Positions 35,830 to 45,152 of a DNA stretch of 64,000 nt are shown piece by piece. The position numbers and the translations under genes are program-made. The notes below the pieces were generated by a model. The model had not been told where the DNA came from, did no database searches, and saw nothing but the letters and a program-made list of their open reading frames with translations. Numbering within the stretch: the first letter of the stretch is position 1; each line of letters begins with the position of its first letter. Source of the stretch: Alphaproteobacteria bacterium (GTDB lineage: Bacteria > Pseudomonadota > Alphaproteobacteria > JAUHZC01); contig JAUHZC010000002.1 of the NCBI GenBank assembly GCA_030425805.1, forward strand, positions 285,020 to 349,019, given 5' to 3'.

Positions 35830-35858
35830 TTGAAAATTAGAATTGGACTCGTTAAGTA
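35830..35858 (+). promoter_or_regulatory. Candidate promoter for the tRNA pair
   Basis: TTGAAA and TAAGTA are 17 bases apart, ending 11 bases before tRNA-Gln. Recognised by eye. Confidence 0.35.
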
Positions 35859-35869
35859 TAGGAAGTTGC

Positions 35870-35943
35870 TGGGGCGTAGCCAAGCGGTAAGGCGCCGGGT
35901 TTTGGTCCCGGGATCGTGGGTTCGAATCCTTCCGCCCCAGCCA
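35870..35943 (+). tRNA. tRNA-Gln (anticodon TTG)
   Basis: The 74 bases form a complete cloverleaf. The acceptor arms TGGGGCG and CGCCCCA pair fully, the anticodon stem CCGGG/CCCGG holds loop TTTTGGT with TTG at 35,902-35,904, and GGTTCGAATCC forms the T arm. G is the discriminator base and the CCA end is encoded. Confidence 0.97.
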
Positions 35944-35975
35944 TCTTTTCCAATATCTTTGACGATTTGGCAAAG

Positions 35976-36061
35976 GCCCCTGTGGCGGAATTGGTAGACG
36001 CGGTAGATTCAAAATCTATTGACCTTTGGTCGTGGGAGTTCGAGTCTCCCTGGGGGCACCA
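35976..36061 (+). tRNA. tRNA-Leu (anticodon CAA)
   Basis: The 86 bases include the long variable arm expected for a class II tRNA. The acceptor arms GCCCCTG and TGGGGGC pair with two G-T pairs, the anticodon loop TTCAAAA puts CAA at 36,010-36,012, the T arm contains GTTCGAGTC, and CCA is encoded. It lies 32 bases after tRNA-Gln and is probably co-transcribed. Confidence 0.97.
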
Positions 36062-36213
36062 TCTTAAGATCACAAACCTTGAGCTTTGGTGCTATTTAAT
36101 GATTTTAGATAGCAAAAATTGAAGTATTGTTCGCAGTTAACCTCTCTTTTAGCTGATTTATTTGATTCTTTTTATAAAATTTCGTATTTTGTGTGGCTAA
36201 GGAGGACCTGTGT

Positions 36214-37542
36214 GTGAAAAAGCCCCAGTCCATTTTTGATATTTTCCTTCCACAAAGGTTCGCAGCCATGGCCCTTCTTGGGTTTTCTAGCGGCCTACCC
36301 TTGCTGTTGACCAGCTCTACGCTTTCCTTTTGGCTTGCAGCAGAGGGTGTTTCTCTGACACAAATTGGACTGTTAGGACTTGTGATTCTGCCCTACTCCC
36401 TAAAGTTTGCCTGGGCACCTCTTGTGGACCGTACCTCTCTTCCCTACCTCACACCTTTATTAGGGCATCGGCGCTCTTGGCTACTTCTTAGTCAAATCGC
36501 TGTGATGCTGATTCTCTGGGCCTTTCGGTTTGTAACCCCTCAAGAAGACCTCCTTGAAATTGGTATCTTAGCTTGTCTCCTCTCATTTATGGCCGCAACC
36601 CAAGATATGGTTCTCCTTGCCTTTCAGGCAGATGATCTGGAACAAAAAAGCTATGGTCATGCGGAAGCTATGACGGTTTTTGGGTATCGTTTTGGAATGC
36701 TCACGGCAGGAGCTGGCGCCTTATACCTCTCTGAGTTTCTCTCCTGGGCTGACATTTATGCAGCCATGGCAGCCCTTATGGGAATTGGTATCATAACCAC
36801 ACTTACGGTCAAAGAGCCAACTTCCTCAACAAAACGCTGGGAAGCCAAGGCCAATGAACCTCTCCCCCCCCAAGATTTAACATTTTCTCAAATTCTTCGA
36901 CGGAATATCCTGACCCCTTTCTTGAGTTTCTGTAAGGTCCAGGGGTGGCTCCCTGTGCTTCTTCTCATGATGCATTACAAACTTGGGGATAATCTGATTG
37001 GCTCTCTCTCTGCTATTTTTTACCATGACCTCGGATTTTCTGCCCAAGAAATTGCAAGCGCTTCTAAAGTTTTCGGCATGTGGGCCACAGTCATTGGTGG
37101 CTTCTTGGGAGGCGCCTTGATCTCTCGACTTGGTCTAATTTCCAGCCTCTTCTGGTTTGGCCTGATCCACGGCCTTTCTCTCATGCTCTATATTTATTTG
37201 GGATGGGTTGGAAAAGATATTTCCCTTTTATACCTCACCATCGCCATTGAGAATATTACAGGCGGCATGCGCACTACGGCTCTCCTGTCTTTCCGATTTG
37301 CTTTAGCTCAAAAAGATTTTGGTGCAACCCATATGGCTATTATGACTTCTTTTATTCACCTGGGCCGCGCCCTCTATTCCGCCCCCTCTGGAGCCCTTGT
37401 CGAAAGCCTTGGATGGATTTCATTCTTCACCCTTGTTGCCTTTTCTACCATTCCCTCCCTCGCCCTTGTTATGTGGGTCGGAAAAAAATGGAAACCTGTA
37501 CATGAAGAAGCTGGGCAAGTTGACGAAATCAAGGTAGCCTAG
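36214..37542 (+). CDS. ampG: AmpG-family muropeptide permease (MFS)
   Basis: Inner-membrane MFS transporter of 442 residues and about 12 membrane segments. The opening FAAMALLGFSSGLPLLLTSSTLSFWLAAEGVS and LPYSLKFAWAPLVDR are the AmpG signature; AmpG imports anhydro-muropeptides for cell-wall recycling. The start is GTG at 36,214 because a full AAGGAGG sits 8 bases upstream; the open frame continues 7 codons further but that would include the ribosome-binding site. Multiple AmpG-like paralogues with unknown substrates exist in intracellular alphaproteobacteria, so the substrate is not certain. Confidence 0.88.
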   Translation: MKKPQSIFDIFLPQRFAAMALLGFSSGLPLLLTSSTLSFWLAAEGVSLTQIGLLGLVILPYSLKFAWAPLVDRTSLPYLTPLLGHRRSWLLLSQIAVMLILWAFRFVTPQEDLLEIGILACLLSFMAATQDMVLLAFQADDLEQKSYGHAEAMTVFGYRFGMLTAGAGALYLSEFLSWADIYAAMAALMGIGIITTLTVKEPTSSTKRWEAKANEPLPPQDLTFSQILRRNILTPFLSFCKVQGWLPVLLLMMHYKLGDNLIGSLSAIFYHDLGFSAQEIASASKVFGMWATVIGGFLGGALISRLGLISSLFWFGLIHGLSLMLYIYLGWVGKDISLLYLTIAIENITGGMRTTALLSFRFALAQKDFGATHMAIMTSFIHLGRALYSAPSGALVESLGWISFFTLVAFSTIPSLALVMWVGKKWKPVHEEAGQVDEIKVA

Positions 37543-37561
37543 AAAAAATACCTTAGAAGTC

Positions 37562-37741
37562 ATGTCAGACACAAAAACACCTGAAAAAATCCAAACGTCT
37601 CAATCCCGTGTTCGTTGTGATGGCGGAGATACTTCTCTTGGTCATCCTGCTGTTTATCTGGAAATGGGCACCCAAAATCAGGTCCAGTGCCCTTACTGTG
37701 GGCGAGTGTTTGTGCGGGTTAGCACCGCTGAAAAAGACTAG
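37562..37741 (+). CDS. CHCC-type zinc-finger protein (NDUFS6-like)
   Basis: A short gene of 59 codons. The second half reads CDGGDTSLGHPAVYLEM then CPYCGRVF, giving zinc ligands Cys19, His28, Cys43 and Cys46. This is the zf-CHCC family, the bacterial form of the complex I accessory subunit NDUFS6, usual in alphaproteobacteria. The ATG is preceded by a weak AGAAG. It lies 19 bases after the AmpG-like gene on the same strand. A clear small gene that a length cut-off of 60 residues would miss. Confidence 0.88.
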   Translation: MSDTKTPEKIQTSQSRVRCDGGDTSLGHPAVYLEMGTQNQVQCPYCGRVFVRVSTAEKD

Positions 37742-37788
37742 CTTATGGTTTTCTTTAACCTTGAGGCTATACAAAAAAGGATGAATAG

Positions 37789-38439
37789 ATGCCCCACGAA
37801 GACTTTGCAAATGTCATTTACCCCCTGAGCTTTGATGGCAAAAAAAGTAAACAGCACGTTTTCCTCAAAAACATTATTACGAATCCAAATATTACTGTTG
37901 GGGAATATACTTTTTACCATGACCGTGTAGATCCATATAACTTTGAAAAATATAATGCATCTTATTTTCCACCACACATGCCTGGAAAACTTATTATCGG
38001 GAAGTATTGTTCTTTAGCAGATGGCGTACAGTTCCTTTCTAGTGTTGTAAACCACCATATGGATGGCTCAACCTTTCCCTTTGCTGTGTTTTGGGGAGCA
38101 GAAAAAACAGGGTATGAGTATTACTACCCGGTAAAAAAAGACACCGTAATAGGCAATGATGTCTGGATCGGGTGTGAGGCTATGATTATGCCAGGTGTTA
38201 CCATCGGAGATGGTGCCATCATAGGCGCAAGGGCTGTGGTTACTAAAGATGTTCCACCCTACACAATCGTTGCAGGAAACCCTGCAATGAAAATCCGAGA
38301 CCGTTTTACACCAAAGATCTGTCAGCAACTTCTTGAAATAAAATGGTGGGATTGGCCTAATGACTTGGTTGTTAAAAACGCATGTCACATTGTAAAAAAT
38401 GATATTGAAAAACTGTTAGATGCTTCAAAAAAAACTTAG
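37789..38439 (+). CDS. Hexapeptide-repeat acetyltransferase, Vat/CatB (xenobiotic) type
   Basis: The 216-residue product has a left-handed beta-helix of hexapeptide repeats ([48 protein letters not shown]) and the loop [11 protein letters not shown]. His89 of this loop matches the catalytic histidine of Vat streptogramin and CatB chloramphenicol acetyltransferases. The C-terminal WWDWP sequence is also typical of the family. It uses acetyl-CoA as donor; the acceptor here is unknown. Surroundings are unrelated and the gene looks AT-richer than its neighbours, so it may have been acquired. An AAGGA lies 8 bases before the ATG. It overlaps the convergent response-regulator gene by 4 bases. Confidence 0.85.
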   Translation: MPHEDFANVIYPLSFDGKKSKQHVFLKNIITNPNITVGEYTFYHDRVDPYNFEKYNASYFPPHMPGKLIIGKYCSLADGVQFLSSVVNHHMDGSTFPFAVFWGAEKTGYEYYYPVKKDTVIGNDVWIGCEAMIMPGVTIGDGAIIGARAVVTKDVPPYTIVAGNPAMKIRDRFTPKICQQLLEIKWWDWPNDLVVKNACHIVKNDIEKLLDASKKT

Positions 38440-38870
38440 TCTTCTTTTTGCTCGCAAACTTGATCCAGGGTCTCCTCAAGCTCAGAAAGTTTAATAGGCT
38501 TGGTAATAAACTTTGAAGCGCCGGAAGCTTTTGCTGTATTACGGCTTTTTTCATCTCCGTACGCAGACATCACCATTGTTTGAAGCGTTGGATATTTTTG
38601 ATGAATCTCGGACAGAAGCGTAAAGCCATCCATCTCGGGCATATTGATATCCGTAATGACCAAATCAAAATCATCTGCACCCTTCATCTTCTTGAGGGCA
38701 TCAAAGCCATTACGTGCAAACACGAGTTCATATTTTCCTTCACGGATTTTTTTGCGGAATTTCTGGTTGAGCAAAATCTCAAGATGAGATTCATCATCAA
38801 CAATCAACACACGAATTCCTTTTTCAATCATAGGGTTAGCTTTCTCTAAAGATGATGAATTTAGTGCCAT
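38436..38870 (-). CDS. Single-domain response regulator (CheY-like)
   Basis: Receiver domain of 144 residues without an output domain. VLIVDDESH supplies the acidic pocket, [15 protein letters not shown] contains the phospho-acceptor aspartate, MVMSAYGD the switch Ser/Thr position, and ITKPI the conserved lysine. A 16-residue N-terminal extension precedes the domain; an internal ATG at MIEKGIRV is an alternative start. The first ATG is supported by AGGGG 4-5 bases upstream. No histidine kinase is nearby. Confidence 0.9.
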   Translation of the reverse strand: MALNSSSLEKANPMIEKGIRVLIVDDESHLEILLNQKFRKKIREGKYELVFARNGFDALKKMKGADDFDLVITDINMPEMDGFTLLSEIHQKYPTLQTMVMSAYGDEKSRNTAKASGASKFITKPIKLSELEETLDQVCEQKED

Positions 38871-38879
38871 AGTCCCCTG

Positions 38880-38897
38880 ACAAGAATGTATACTTGT
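38880..38897. promoter_or_regulatory. Short dyad in the divergent response regulator / metallo-hydrolase region
   Basis: ACAAG and CTTGT flank an 8-base AATGTATA centre. It lies 10 bases before the response-regulator ATG and 40 bases before the other gene, a suitable place for an operator. No regulator can be named. Confidence 0.25.
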
Positions 38898-38936
38898 ATT
38901 ATTATAAGAATAATAAGGAAAAAGTGAACACTGTTT

Positions 38937-39767
38937 ATGAGAATTAAATTCCTCGGCGTTCGGGGGTCAACACCCGCACTCTCCCCGCAAACACCTCTAT
39001 TTGGAACGCATACAGCTTCCATTTGCTGTACTTCTAATGATCTACACCTTCTTTTCGATGCGGGCTCAGGGATTGGCAAGGCGCCCTTGCCTGAAGGTGT
39101 AAATGAGATTCACCTATTCTTTTCTCATTTGCATTTGGATCACGTCACGGGGCTCCCTTTTTATAAAGCCTCCTGGAATCCCAAGATCACTTTTAACCTC
39201 TGGGCGCCGAAGGTTGAGGGAAGTTCATCCCTTAAGGAAACTTTTGAGACTTTGTTTGCACCTCCATTTTTTCCCATTCCTTTTGAGAAATGGTCTGGAA
39301 ATTTCAAATTTCACGAAGTCCACAATGGTGAAAAAATCCCCCTCTCCTCCGAGGTAAGCCTTCTTGCCCATACGCTCAACCATCCCGGAGGCGCTATGGG
39401 GTATCAACTTACCACGCCTGAAGGCCGCTTTGCCTATATTTCAGATACAGAGCATGGCAATCCAGAGGGAGACGCCAACATTCTTAAACTCATGTATGAT
39501 GCGGATCTCGTTGCTATGGACGCCATGTATGATAGAGACTCCTATGCTGGCCATAAAGGCTGGGGGCATGCCACGTGGGAAGCGGCATTGCAATTTGGAA
39601 AAACCGCAGGAGTCAAAACACTAGGATTGATTCATCACGAACCCCATTTTTCTGACAAGGATCTTCTGATGCGGGATGAAAAAATTAAAGATCTTGCTGC
39701 TTCAGCCCTTTTGATTCGAGAGGGGATGCTCTATGATCTAGCTACAAAGAATTTCGTTCAACCATGA
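38937..39767 (+). CDS. MBL-fold metallo-hydrolase
   Basis: A soluble 276-residue metallo-beta-lactamase-fold protein. The zinc motif appears as FFSHLHLDHVTGLPFY near residues 59-74 (HxHxDH type). Further metal ligands are likely in AHTLNHPGGAMGY and AYISDTEHG. The N-terminal MRIKFLGVRGSTPA is the common start of the PhnP/RNase Z-like or beta-CASP-less subgroup often annotated as cyclic phosphodiesterase-like. The substrate is unknown. Its stop overlaps the gmk start by 4 bases. Confidence 0.85.
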   Translation: MRIKFLGVRGSTPALSPQTPLFGTHTASICCTSNDLHLLFDAGSGIGKAPLPEGVNEIHLFFSHLHLDHVTGLPFYKASWNPKITFNLWAPKVEGSSSLKETFETLFAPPFFPIPFEKWSGNFKFHEVHNGEKIPLSSEVSLLAHTLNHPGGAMGYQLTTPEGRFAYISDTEHGNPEGDANILKLMYDADLVAMDAMYDRDSYAGHKGWGHATWEAALQFGKTAGVKTLGLIHHEPHFSDKDLLMRDEKIKDLAASALLIREGMLYDLATKNFVQP

Positions 39768-40360
39768 TTGCGTCTCAACCTTTACTTGTCATCCTTTCTT
39801 CTCCTTCTGGAGCTGGAAAAACAACTATTGCCCGCCAACTTCTTGAGAAAGTTCCAAGCATGGAAATGTCTATCTCTGTGACAACACGTCCAAAGCGACC
39901 TGGCGAGCAAGATGGTGTAGATTATCACTTTGTCTCACCCGAAACCTTTCAGCAAAGAGCTGATCAGGGGGAGTTTCTGGAGCACGCCACTGTTTTTGAA
40001 AACGAGTATGGGACCCTTTCTCAAACTGTCACTGACCTAAACTCAGCAGGGAAAGATGTGCTTTTTGATATTGATTGGCAGGGAGCTCAGCAAATTACAC
40101 AAAAGATCAAACTTCCTCTTGTCAAAATTTTTATTCTCCCTCCCTCTGTTGAGATCCTGCGTGAACGCCTTGAAAACCGTCGTCAAGATAGCAAAGAGAT
40201 CATTGATATGCGCATGGAAAAGGCCCTCACGGAGATGTCACACTGGCCAGAATATGATTATATTCTTGTTAACGACGACTTAAAAAAGACGACAGAACAA
40301 GCACTTGCCATTATTTCCGCAGCACGGTGTAAAAAAGATTTCTTAAAACCTATTTCGTGA
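39764..40360 (+). CDS. gmk: Guanylate kinase
   Basis: Converts GMP to GDP with ATP. The product has 198 residues with the P-loop SSPSGAGKTT near the N-terminus, then SVTTRPKRPGEQDGVDYHFV, which binds GMP, and FDIDWQGAQQI. The C-terminal YDYILVNDDL is also conserved. It is coupled to the preceding metallo-hydrolase by a 4-base ATGA overlap. Confidence 0.96.
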   Translation: MIASQPLLVILSSPSGAGKTTIARQLLEKVPSMEMSISVTTRPKRPGEQDGVDYHFVSPETFQQRADQGEFLEHATVFENEYGTLSQTVTDLNSAGKDVLFDIDWQGAQQITQKIKLPLVKIFILPPSVEILRERLENRRQDSKEIIDMRMEKALTEMSHWPEYDYILVNDDLKKTTEQALAIISAARCKKDFLKPIS

Positions 40361-40443
40361 CAAAATATAATTAAAATTTTCCATTTCTTTAACTAAAATT
40401 TAGTATTTTTTGCCCATTCTTGTTCTTAAATGAGGTGAGCAAA

Positions 40444-41025
40444 ATGAAAGTTCCATACGCTATTTTTTTTCTTGCATTTATAGCCGTTTGCACTGCAAAA
40501 GGGGCCACGGTGGAAGAGTCTGCAGGTACCATAAGGCTATTTGCCGCAGGTTGCCAAAAAGAATATGCAAGACTCATGAGACGAGACGATTTGTCTGGAG
40601 AAGCTCTTGAAACTGCCTATAGAGATCGCCTCATAAGGGCCACAAACTGGGCCCTTGGAAAACTGCTTTCTGGATTTACCCCCCTGACAGCAGAACAATT
40701 TTCAGCCTTCCATGATCAAATCGAGGCTATCCCTACAACCGGATCTTCTCAGGAACATTTTAGAATTTTCCTCACGGAAGTTATAGAGGGGATTACGAAT
40801 CTTTCCGGTGATGATGATGGAACAGATAGTGCTGGAAGCGCAGGGAGCGTCACTGTTCACATGGGGCCAACTGCAAGCTTCTATGATCCTGCCTCTGGTG
40901 GAATGCAATTTGATGTGAGAATGCCCACTGTAGATGATCAGCGTAGATTTTCTCTCCGCTCTGCAGTGCATGCTGTCATAGCAGCAAACCGAGTAGGAGC
41001 TGCAGCTGCTAGCATCGAAGGCTAG
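40444..41025 (+). CDS. Secreted protein of unknown function (193 aa)
   Basis: No family recognised. The ATG chosen follows GAGGTGA by 4-5 bases and begins a signal peptide ([21 protein letters not shown]). The mature part is predicted helical in its first half ([23 protein letters not shown]) and contains a Gly/Ser/Asp-rich stretch near [13 protein letters not shown] that may be a flexible linker. A hydrophobic C-terminal helix ends it. The stop overlaps the stop of the convergent GapR-like gene by 4 bases. Confidence 0.68.
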   Translation: MKVPYAIFFLAFIAVCTAKGATVEESAGTIRLFAAGCQKEYARLMRRDDLSGEALETAYRDRLIRATNWALGKLLSGFTPLTAEQFSAFHDQIEAIPTTGSSQEHFRIFLTEVIEGITNLSGDDDGTDSAGSAGSVTVHMGPTASFYDPASGGMQFDVRMPTVDDQRRFSLRSAVHAVIAANRVGAAAASIEG

Positions 41026-41324
41026 GCAGCTTCTTCGCTTTCATTTGCATTGGAAGGTGCTTTAGGGGCCGCTTTTTCTACAGCCATTCCCAAAGCAATA
41101 AGGTACGTATCTAGGATATATTCGTGCTCTTCTCGCTCACTTGAATCCATTTTGCGAATTTTCAAAACTGAGCGCATGATCTTAGGATCAAAGCCGTTAT
41201 ATTTTGCTTCGGCATAAACTTCACGAATGTCCTCTGCAATGTTCGCTTTTTCTTGTTCTAAATTTTCAATACGCTCAATAAATTGTTTGAGTTGATCGCT
41301 TGAAATTCCACCAACTTGTGACAT
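41022..41324 (-). CDS. gapR: GapR-like nucleoid protein (DUF2312)
   Basis: A 100-residue protein matching the DUF2312 family: [19 protein letters not shown], then [26 protein letters not shown] and a short YLIALG segment. In Caulobacter the family member GapR coats overtwisted, AT-rich DNA ahead of moving polymerases and aids replication. The C-terminus here ends in an Ala/Glu/Ser-rich tail. Widespread in alphaproteobacteria; its presence supports the taxonomic placement. Confidence 0.9.
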   Translation of the reverse strand: MSQVGGISSDQLKQFIERIENLEQEKANIAEDIREVYAEAKYNGFDPKIMRSVLKIRKMDSSEREEHEYILDTYLIALGMAVEKAAPKAPSNANESEEAA

Positions 41325-41379
41325 ACTCTATTCCCATATATAACTATGTGCACATTAGAATGTGAGACTGTAAAAATCA

Positions 41380-42351
41380 ATGCCTGAAATGCAACCTCCT
41401 CCACCACTTCCCCCTCAGCCAGAGACTCCTATTTCTCCACAAAAGCGAACTCGCCTTAGGCGCTTCTTTAGTCAGACGTTTGAGGAATCCCCGAACCTGG
41501 CGATCCTCACCTCGTTGGTGGCTGCAAGTTTGATTGGGCTTTCTGCCGTCTTCGTCCGCCTAAGTGAGGTTGGACCCATCTCTACAGCCTTCTTTCGCTT
41601 TTTTATTGCTTTCCCTATTGTTGTTACATGGATGATGTTTGACAACGTTAAAGATAAAGAATATCGCCTCCCTGCTCAGCCCTATGATTATGGGCTGATG
41701 GTTTTAGGTGGATTGTTCTTCGCCTTAGACCTCTCTACATGGCACTGGTCCGTTGAGCTGACGACAATTATCAACTCCACCGTTTTAAACAACCTTGCTT
41801 CCGTTTTCGTTGCTTTTTTTACATGGCTCATCTATCGAGAACGCCCAACCAGTAAGCTTCTCATGGGAATTTGCGTCTCTTTTACAGGAGCGATTGTTTT
41901 GGCGGGACAAAGCTTTGGGCTGGGGTATCAGAATATCCTGGGAGACCTTCTTGGATTTCTTTCGGCCATGTTCTTTGCAGGCTATATTATGATTACAAAA
42001 CATCTACGCCATAAGTTTACAGCTCCTACAATCATGGCTTGGACTAGTTTCTCAACCATGTATTTTTGTGCGATTTTTATGATCTTTGAACATGGAAAAC
42101 ATGTTCCTATAACGATCCGTGGCTGGATAACATTGATTGGGCTGAGTTTAGTTGTTCATATTTTTGGACAAGGCCTGATGGCCTACGCCATCCGACATGT
42201 TAGCGCAGGGTTTACTGCTATTTGTATGTTGCTTGGCCCGGTTGTTGCATCACTCATTGCATGGCCTCTTTTTAATGAACCCCTGAGCTTGATTCAAATG
42301 CTTGGCGGGCTTATTGTTTTGGCCGGTGTTTTAATTGCTCGCAAAAGCTAA
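41380..42351 (+). CDS. DMT/EamA-family permease (second copy)
   Basis: Inner-membrane transporter of 323 residues. After a Pro-rich, basic cytoplasmic N-terminus of about 35 residues come about ten hydrophobic segments with two EamA halves (LIGLSAVFVRLSEVGPISTAFFRFFIAF and LVVHIFGQGLMAYAIRHVSAGFTAICMLLGPVVASLIAW). It is clearly a different protein from the permease at 28,180. Substrate unknown; relatives move amino acids, nucleosides or S-adenosylmethionine. Pyruvate kinase follows after 18 bases. Confidence 0.87.
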   Translation: MPEMQPPPPLPPQPETPISPQKRTRLRRFFSQTFEESPNLAILTSLVAASLIGLSAVFVRLSEVGPISTAFFRFFIAFPIVVTWMMFDNVKDKEYRLPAQPYDYGLMVLGGLFFALDLSTWHWSVELTTIINSTVLNNLASVFVAFFTWLIYRERPTSKLLMGICVSFTGAIVLAGQSFGLGYQNILGDLLGFLSAMFFAGYIMITKHLRHKFTAPTIMAWTSFSTMYFCAIFMIFEHGKHVPITIRGWITLIGLSLVVHIFGQGLMAYAIRHVSAGFTAICMLLGPVVASLIAWPLFNEPLSLIQMLGGLIVLAGVLIARKS

Positions 42352-42369
42352 CCCTAGAAAGAAATTCTC

Positions 42370-43794
42370 ATGACGCTACGTAAAACAAAGATTGTTTCCA
42401 CTTTGGGCCCAAAAACAGCAAATTTGGAGGCGATTCGCGCCCTGGCAAAAGCAGGTGCAAATGTGTTTCGTTTGAACTTCTCCCACGGAGATCATGAATT
42501 CCATCTTGGGCTTATGAAAATGATCCGCCAGGTTGAGGCCGACCTTGGAACACCTCTCACAGTTATGGCTGATCTCCAAGGGCCCAAATATCGTGTTGGT
42601 AAACTCAACCCCTCTTTACAGCTCAAGACTCAGGATGAGCTAATCTTCACGCTGAAAGAGCAGGAAGGGGCTGTTCAGCTTCCCCACCCTGAAATTTATG
42701 CATCTATTGCCGTTGGTAATACGATCCTCATCAATGATGGAAAAATTAGTTTAGAGGTCACTAAAGTTGCCCCTGAAAAAATCACGGCACTTGTTATTCA
42801 TGGAGGAGAGCTGTCCAGCCACAAGGGTGTTAACCTTCCCCATACTGAGCTCAAAAACGACTTCTTAACCCCCAAAGATGAAAAAGACTTAGCCTTTCTC
42901 CTCTCAGATACATGTGTTCAAAACGTGGATTATATCGCTCTCTCTTTTGTGCAACGTGCTGAAGATATTGTTGAGACCCGGAAAAAAATCAAAGGAGACA
43001 TCCGTCTTCTGGCTAAGGTTGAAAAGCCCCTTGCTCTAGAAAATGCAGAGAAAATCATTGAGGCTAGTGATGGGATTCTGGTCGCACGCGGAGATCTTGG
43101 TGTGGAAGTGTCTGTACAAGAAGTTCCACGCGCCCAACGCCGCCTTGTTCGCCAAGCTCGCCAAGCAGGAAAGCCTGTTATTGTTGCAACGCAGATGATG
43201 GAATCCATGATTGAGTGTAATGTCCCAACTCGGGCAGAAGCCTCTGATGTTGCAAATGCTGTTTTTGAGGGCGCAGATGCCGTGATGCTAAGTGCGGAAA
43301 CTGCAATGGGACAGTTTCCTACCGAAGCCGTGGAGGTGATGTCAAAGATTCTAGAACAGGCTGAATTAGAAGAGACACCTCCCCTCCCTGCATTACCCCA
43401 TGAAATTTTGCCGATCGACAAGGCCATTATCCAGTCTGCGACTTTCGTCTCCAGTCATGTGGAAGGATCTGCAATTGTCAATCTCACGGCCTCTGGACGT
43501 TCTGTTCTTGAAACAGCCAAGCAACGCCCCCAGGCCCCCATTTTTGCGATTACTGACACTGAGAAGCTCAGTCGCCAACTGAATATTGTGCGTGGCGTCA
43601 TGCCTCTTAATCTCCGACCGACAACTTTCGCAGACTTAGCAGATCACGTTTGCAAAGACCTTCTTGAAAGAGGTGTTGTCCAAAAAGGAGCCCCTGTCAT
43701 TTTCACCGTTGGGATTCCTTTCCATACCCCTGGCACATCAAATGTTGTCCGAGTCGTCAATGCAGGCGAAAAAGAAAGCTATGTTTCTTTCTAA
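42370..43794 (+). CDS. pyk: Pyruvate kinase
   Basis: Final step of glycolysis, making pyruvate and ATP from PEP. The 474-residue product begins with RKTKIVSTLGP. It contains NFSHGDHE, MADLQGPKYRVG, the LLAKVEKPLALENAEKI catalytic lysine/metal region, GVLVARGDLGVEV-type sequence, and VATQMMESM, all normal for pyruvate kinase. The C-terminal allosteric-type domain is present. Its stop shares one base with the next gene. Confidence 0.96.
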   Translation: MTLRKTKIVSTLGPKTANLEAIRALAKAGANVFRLNFSHGDHEFHLGLMKMIRQVEADLGTPLTVMADLQGPKYRVGKLNPSLQLKTQDELIFTLKEQEGAVQLPHPEIYASIAVGNTILINDGKISLEVTKVAPEKITALVIHGGELSSHKGVNLPHTELKNDFLTPKDEKDLAFLLSDTCVQNVDYIALSFVQRAEDIVETRKKIKGDIRLLAKVEKPLALENAEKIIEASDGILVARGDLGVEVSVQEVPRAQRRLVRQARQAGKPVIVATQMMESMIECNVPTRAEASDVANAVFEGADAVMLSAETAMGQFPTEAVEVMSKILEQAELEETPPLPALPHEILPIDKAIIQSATFVSSHVEGSAIVNLTASGRSVLETAKQRPQAPIFAITDTEKLSRQLNIVRGVMPLNLRPTTFADLADHVCKDLLERGVVQKGAPVIFTVGIPFHTPGTSNVVRVVNAGEKESYVSF

Positions 43795-45152
43795 TGGTTA
43801 AGGTGCCTCCTCCTCATGATTCTGGTGGTGAAGATTTTGAAGAAGCCCTCTCAAAAAGCCCTCTAGGGCGCTTTTTTAAGATGTCTTCTGCTTTGGGAGG
43901 AAGTGCGGCCCGCTGGGCAAGCTCAAAATATCTAGGAACAGAAATTGATACACTGCTTCATGCAAAGAATTTGAAAGCCCTTCTCGGTGGGCTCAAAGGT
44001 CCTTTGATGAAGGCTGCGCAGCTTCTCTCTACAATTCCAGGGGCTCTCCCAGATGAATATGTGCAAGAATTGAGTGAGCTTCAATCCCAAGCCCCACCCA
44101 TGGGATGGCCGTTCGTTCGTCGTCGCATGCGGATTGAACTCGGACCAGATTGGCAATCTAAATTTAAAGAATTTTCAAAAGACGCCCAAGCTGCGGCGTC
44201 TCTTGGGCAAGTCCATCAGGCAACGTCTATCTCTGGAGAAGCCCTTGCTTTGAAGCTTCAGTACCCTGACATGGATACAGTTGTGACCTCTGATCTTTCT
44301 CAACTGAAGATGTTCTTGCGATTGTATGAAACGATGAACAAGTCGATTCAAACAGACCTTGTCTTTGAAGAGCTCAAAGAACGGCTTATGGAAGAGCTAG
44401 ACTATACCCGTGAGGCCCAACATATTGCCCTTTATGAGAAGATTTTTGATGGAATAAACTGGGTCCACGTCCCCAAAACATTTCCAGATCTTTCTACAAA
44501 ACGGCTTCTTACTATGTCCTGGCTAGAGGGACGTCCTCTCAAGGAAATTGAAAACCTTCCTCAAGAGCGGCGAAATTGCCTCGCAGAGAGAATGTTTACA
44601 GTATGGTACAAACCACTATATCACTACGGCATTGTCCATGGAGATCCACATTTAGGGAACTATACTTTCACTTCCCAGGATGAAATTAACCTTCTTGATT
44701 TTGGATGCATCCGGGTTTTTGATCCTCAGTTTATTCAGGGTGTTTTAGATCTCTATCGCGCATTGCAGCGCAACGATAGAGATGCTCTGGTTGCGGCCTA
44801 TGAAGGCTGGGGCTTTAAAAATCTCTCTAAAGACCTCATTGATGTTTTGAACCAATGGGCTGCCTTTCTCTATGACCCTCTTTTAGAAGACAAAGTTCGC
44901 ACCATTCATGCCCACCATGAGGGCAAGAAAGGCCAGGATATTGCTAGTGAAATTCATCGAAAACTTCATGAAGTGGGAGGTGTACGCCCCCCTCGAGAAT
45001 TTGTGATGATGGACCGAGCTGCTGTTGGGATGGGAGCCGTTTTCATGCACCTCAATGCCCAGTGCAACTGGCATCGTCTCTTTGAAACCCTTATTGAAGG
45101 CTATGATCCGGTAACTATCAAGCAAAGACAAACAGAACTGGGAGTTTCATAA
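43794..45152 (+). CDS. ABC1/AarF/UbiB-family atypical kinase
   Basis: A 452-residue UbiB-fold protein. Motifs seen: GPLMKAAQLLSTIPGALPDEYVQELSELQ (the KxGQ-type motif, here KAAQ), the alanine-rich loop AAASLGQVHQA, LKLQYPD with the conserved lysine, EELDYTREAQ, IVHGDPHLGNY with catalytic-loop aspartate and asparagine, and LLDFGCIR as the DFG equivalent. Such proteins are ATPases or kinases needed for ubiquinone synthesis or lipid homeostasis. No C-terminal membrane helix is obvious, unlike E. coli UbiB. It is co-translated with pyk by a 1-base overlap. Confidence 0.88.
   Translation: MVKVPPPHDSGGEDFEEALSKSPLGRFFKMSSALGGSAARWASSKYLGTEIDTLLHAKNLKALLGGLKGPLMKAAQLLSTIPGALPDEYVQELSELQSQAPPMGWPFVRRRMRIELGPDWQSKFKEFSKDAQAAASLGQVHQATSISGEALALKLQYPDMDTVVTSDLSQLKMFLRLYETMNKSIQTDLVFEELKERLMEELDYTREAQHIALYEKIFDGINWVHVPKTFPDLSTKRLLTMSWLEGRPLKEIENLPQERRNCLAERMFTVWYKPLYHYGIVHGDPHLGNYTFTSQDEINLLDFGCIRVFDPQFIQGVLDLYRALQRNDRDALVAAYEGWGFKNLSKDLIDVLNQWAAFLYDPLLEDKVRTIHAHHEGKKGQDIASEIHRKLHEVGGVRPPREFVMMDRAAVGMGAVFMHLNAQCNWHRLFETLIEGYDPVTIKQRQTELGVS

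Noticed and set aside
36193..36213. GTG start 7 codons upstream for the AmpG-like gene
   Set aside because: That start would make the AAGGAGG ribosome-binding sequence part of the coding region; the downstream GTG has ideal spacing.
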